Shown one piece after another: positions 60,261-64,000 of a stretch of 64,000 bases of DNA; position 1 is the first letter of the stretch; every line of letters starts with the position of its first letter. The translations under genes were made by a program, and so were the position numbers. Below the pieces are notes generated by a model. The model was given only the letters and a program-made list of their open reading frames with translations. It was not told the origin of the DNA and made no database searches. This DNA is from Epiperipatus broadwayi. Lineage: Eukaryota > Onychophora > Udeonychophora > Euonychophora > Peripatidae. The stretch spans positions 14,956,364-15,020,363 of the forward strand of contig JAQFVV010000012.1 of the NCBI GenBank assembly GCA_028023455.1. The letters are read 5' to 3'.

Positions 60261-61343
60261 TAAGTACTTTGGTATTAGAGCTATGACACAGAGCATGTAT
60301 TAGACCGTGCCTGTTCACATTCATATCAATCTGCTGATAACTTTGTAATCTTGGGATCTGACCAAAATAACATGTACATGGATCTTGTACATGCTTTTTT
60401 AGCAAAAAAAAACGTACACTGATCTTGCACATGGTACTTTGGCAAGATGTACAAAGTTATTGACAGGTTGATACAAATGTCAACAGGTGCAGTAGGTCTA
60501 ATACATGCTTTGTGTTGCAGAACTAAAAATAAATAAAAGTAAAAACATAATATAATTTTAAACAAGACATTCAAATATGTATGACTTGGACACTAACAAC
60601 TTTTAAGAACATTGTAAAGCAAAAAAATATGATTTGCGATCTTAATGAAATGACCCCATTACACAAAAAAAATGTTAGTTTAAATATGCATTAAACAAAC
60701 AATAAATGATTTTAGTTTTTAAATAATATTTATAAAAAGACATTAACTATATGTACAACTTCCACAGTAACAACTTTTAAGAACAACATTTAAAAAAATG
60801 TGATTTGCAGTCTTAATGAAATGACACCATTTCACAAAAAAAAATTGTTACTAAACAAACAGTAAATCATTTTGGTTTTTAAATAATATTTATAAAAACA
60901 CATTAAGTATACTCATATGATATTTACCATGTAATATATAACAGGAATTGTCACCTTGAAACAAAAAAAAATATCACAGTAAATGGACATCTGTACTAAA
61001 AATTTTTCCTCAAAAAATGTAGAACGTGATTACAGAGTACACTGGGATTTTCAATAGAAATGTTAATAAATGTATTTTTTTTATAAACAAATTAAAACAA
61101 AAAAACCAGAACAAAAACCACAAAAAAACAAAAAAAAACAACAAACATATTAATTATAAGACTGAAAATGTTGAAGTATTACAGAAAAAAAGATCGCGTT
61201 GATAAAAAAAACACATTTTCATGTATATTCACAGGGATTATTTTCTTTCAATTTGATATCATTGTGACATTACACATTTATGGTAGGTATGAAAAAGCCT
61301 CCTACCTATGCTATGTCACAGTTCTAATACCAAAGTACCTAAT
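60261..61343. repeat. 1.08-kb unit with terminal inverted repeats and nested repeats
   Basis: 60261-60291 and 61310-61343 are inverted copies (AGTACTTTGGTATTAGA). Inside, 60283-60360 is inverted at 60425-60515 (landmarks GCATGTATTAGACC and ATAACTTTGTA). Positions 60550-60905 are a 174-bp unit in two tandem copies (landmark AACAACTTTTAAGAAC). No transposase frame. It could be a non-autonomous DNA transposon or another inverted-dimer insertion. Confidence 0.5.
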
Positions 61344-62820
61344 TTTACAATATATTGTTCATAACAGAATAAATATAATATGCTAAACTAAATAAACACC
61401 AATCAATAACTAATTACTCAGCATTTAATGTAATCCTTTATTTAATCCCATATTTAACTGTCAATTATACTTTAACAAAATAATGATGACAATTTTTATT
61501 ACAGCAGCATGAATTCAAATAGCATTTACAATAAATAGAAAATATACAAGATAATCACTTCAGATATGCTTAATACAATTCTTACTTAAAATAGATTAAA
61601 ACAAAGCAATTATATCAAAAATCACTGCCTCAAAACAATAATATATACTTAAAATAGATTTAATTTATAATCGAATAAAACCAATGATAAATCATCAAAT
61701 GATTAAATTCTAATATAACCAATTAATCAAACATTGCTTACAAAATACAAACTTATACTAAAATGTAAAGATATTCATATGTAAATAAAATAATTCATTA
61801 ATGATTAAGATAACAGCTTTAGTATGTCTTGTAAGTTTACAATATTCATACAATCTAAATGAATGTACAATCCAATAATTAATTTCAAATCTGTGTTTAA
61901 TAAAATGATAAATAATAAATTATACTAACTAACCCATGCGATATTCTTATATAGACTTTACTATTGTTAATTAATCTAATTGTAATAAAACAAAATACTT
62001 AATAATGATATAATATCAATGAACCTATTAGATAATCTTGAATCTAATATTCAATCATACCAGTTTATAAAAGAAACAGTAGATTTCTATTGGATATTTA
62101 CTTAAGTTCAATTAACTAATATCAATATATTTTAAATTTATTGAAATTAAATTATTAAAATTGTATACATCTGGGTCTCATTTTATGCAGATTATTTTAA
62201 TACAATTTTGAAGTTATGTGATTCATGTTTCTTATTAATATCTTTCATATTTCACTATATTTATTAGATATCAAGAAATTTAAATTATTAATAACTTATT
62301 TTGACTTGAAATACTTTTTTTTCCAAAAATATGTTATATTACTAGCTAACGTGAATATAACCTGAAGCTGTATTTAGAATGTTAGTTTCTATGTAAATAA
62401 TCTATTTATACTAATGAATAAATAATAATAATAGATTTATACTTACATATAAAAATATCGCAATAAATATTCAAAAAATTTAAACTTTTAAAACATATTT
62501 TGTTATATATAACAGAAATAAATAATCTTTTAGATTTTCATAAACTGAAAATAATCTTTCTAATGATAATGTATAATCTTTTTGTTTTGATTGTGATCTC
62601 ATTTTTTTAATATAGAAACAGAAAGCCAGTAATTAACACAGCTCAAGACTGAAAGTGGTGCTAATTGTACATCACATCACAAATAAAAATAAAGTGGCTA
62701 ACAGGTTTCTCTGGGCATAATTGCTGAGAGAAATCTTGACTTTGTTTAAGGAGAAACCACAATACATCACATCACATCGAATCTGATTTCTTACCAGTTT
62801 ACAAATGAACACTAGTGGTA
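61344..62820. other. AT-rich, nothing recognised
   Basis: Extremely AT-rich. No gene. Around 62707-62765 GTTTCTCT and GGAGAAACC form a small inverted pair. Confidence 0.35.
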
Positions 62821-62894
62821 ATGATTAAAATATGTAAGAAAAATGTAAAATTAAGTACTGTAGTTAATAAAAAAAGTTAAAAAAAATTGTCATA

Positions 62895-63050
62895 CTTTAT
62901 TTGCTTATTTTTTAATGCGAATTTTAAAGTAATTTTTCATTGTTGTTTTGCTTTTATGCGAATTCTGAAAATTATAGAACCTATCCCCCATTTTTCAAGG
63001 TAAGTAGAGTCTGTTTTTGTGCGATTTGTTTTAATGTGGGTTTTCTGTGG
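62895..63050 (+). mobile_element. Possible pogo/Tigger-type transposon end
   Basis: Repeated TTTTATGCGAATT-like phrases are followed by ATAGAACCTATCCCCCATTT. This resembles the terminal region of Tc1/mariner-superfamily pogo/Tigger elements, in which runs of GCGAA precede a GAACCTATCCCC-type terminus. Only one end is seen, with no transposase. Confidence 0.3.
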
Positions 63051-64000
63051 CAGCTATCTACTGCATAAAATGAGACCAGATATATTTCAATAAAACATAT
63101 AAAAAGAATTATTAGCATTTATTATAATCAAGTATGGATATTAAAATTTAATAGTTAATTGGATTGACAAACCACCTCATTTAAATTCAAATATAATTAA
63201 AAAAAATCATTCTGACTTATGACAAAACAAAATATATTACCACCAGCTTTATAATTGAGTAAGATTAAGAACTTAGTAATCGACTATGAACTAATTATAA
63301 TACTTATACAATTGATAATAATTTAGGTAAGGAAGCAAATATTTAATTATGATTATGATATAAAGTTTATGTCTAGTCTGATAATAACTATAGAAGTCAA
63401 TAAAAATATAACTATTATGACTTACTAATTCTCTAATTTGAATTCTGCATTATATAATATAGTTATTTCAAATAAATTTTACAATGTAGACAAAAATATC
63501 TTGTTTCACTTGAATGTTATCAAGCAATAAATTCATATTGCACTCTTTAACAATAATCAGACAAATTTATTATATTTAAGTTAAATTAAAATTATTAATA
63601 AATAGATATCAATTATATGATTAAATATGTATTGTATTGGTCACTTCTTTTGATCACAGAGGCTTACTACTAGAAAATTTAATTTACAGCGATCAAGGGT
63701 TGGTGATGATGAATGCCACAAAATAGACCCAGGGAGAGAAAAAGATCTTGTAACTGTTCAAACAATTGAGAAAAGACAACAGAGACAAATATCAGCCAAA
63801 CTAATTTTAAATAATTTTAAAGTTTATTAAATTCAAGCAAAAAAAATCTCAGGCAAACAAAATATGAAAATTTTGCCCTAGATTTTACTGGCATATTTAT
63901 CAGAGAGTGTACAGGAGTATTGAAAACATTAAATAGTTTGTTTTCTCACTTATGATTTAAAAAGGATTTATACTATCTTCCTACTAGAAATTTATAAAAA
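63051..64000. other. AT-rich, nothing recognised
   Basis: No supported feature to the window end. Confidence 0.35.

Noticed and set aside
1-64000. CRISPR array, operon or prokaryotic genes
   Set aside because: Repeats are not short and regularly spaced, there are no cas-like frames, and all coding remnants are eukaryotic retroelements.

Overview
This window is AT-rich, intron- and repeat-dominated eukaryotic DNA with no operons and no long intact gene. A Penelope-like element (PLE) fragment, minimal hammerhead ribozymes (HHRs), tRNA-derived SINEs and CpG depletion outside one island point to an animal. I cannot name the species. Almost everything that can be identified is mobile DNA, most of it broken.

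Layout. 1-9012 holds a Ty3/gypsy LTR retrotransposon on the minus strand: a 3' LTR cut by the window edge, decayed gag-protease-RT-RNase H-integrase, a primer-binding site, and a complete 5' LTR of about 1.65 kb. 9-26 kb is mostly non-coding, with two gag-like remnants (about 12 and 20 kb), a 1-kb HHR element (13.2-14.3 kb), a small terminal-inverted-repeat element with a decayed HHR (16 kb), and large direct and inverted duplications (17.6-23.4 kb). 26.3-27.3 kb is a PLE palindrome with the GIY-YIG endonuclease end on both strands and an HHR in each arm. 27-44 kb holds diverged duplications, a CpG-richer island with a TATA box near 35.2 kb, a G-quadruplex-type tract (40.06 kb) and two small inverted-dimer insertions. 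44564-55381 is a second LTR retrotransposon with very long LTRs (about 3 kb). Three ribozyme-family elements are nested in it: one in each LTR and one in the internal region. 55-64 kb has a tandem kilobase duplication, two SINE units, another HHR palindrome and AT-rich sequence.

Main observation. At least six insertions share one architecture: a forward copy joined head-to-head to an inverted, usually truncated copy, with direct target duplications of 9-15 bp in most cases. Several families carry a hammerhead motif. The best example (51226-51944) has a monomer of about 458 bp, circularly permuted across its junctions, with an apparently intact hammerhead on each strand. This is what insertion of HHR-processed tandem or circular RNA by a PLE-type reverse transcriptase might leave. 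Two pre-insertion sites can be read directly, because each occupied site lies in one LTR of the 44.5-55.4 kb element and its sister LTR is empty.

Host genes are barely visible. Possible exons are listed at low confidence (25055-25303 and 40559-40867 minus; 32754-32890 plus). No host protein could be named.
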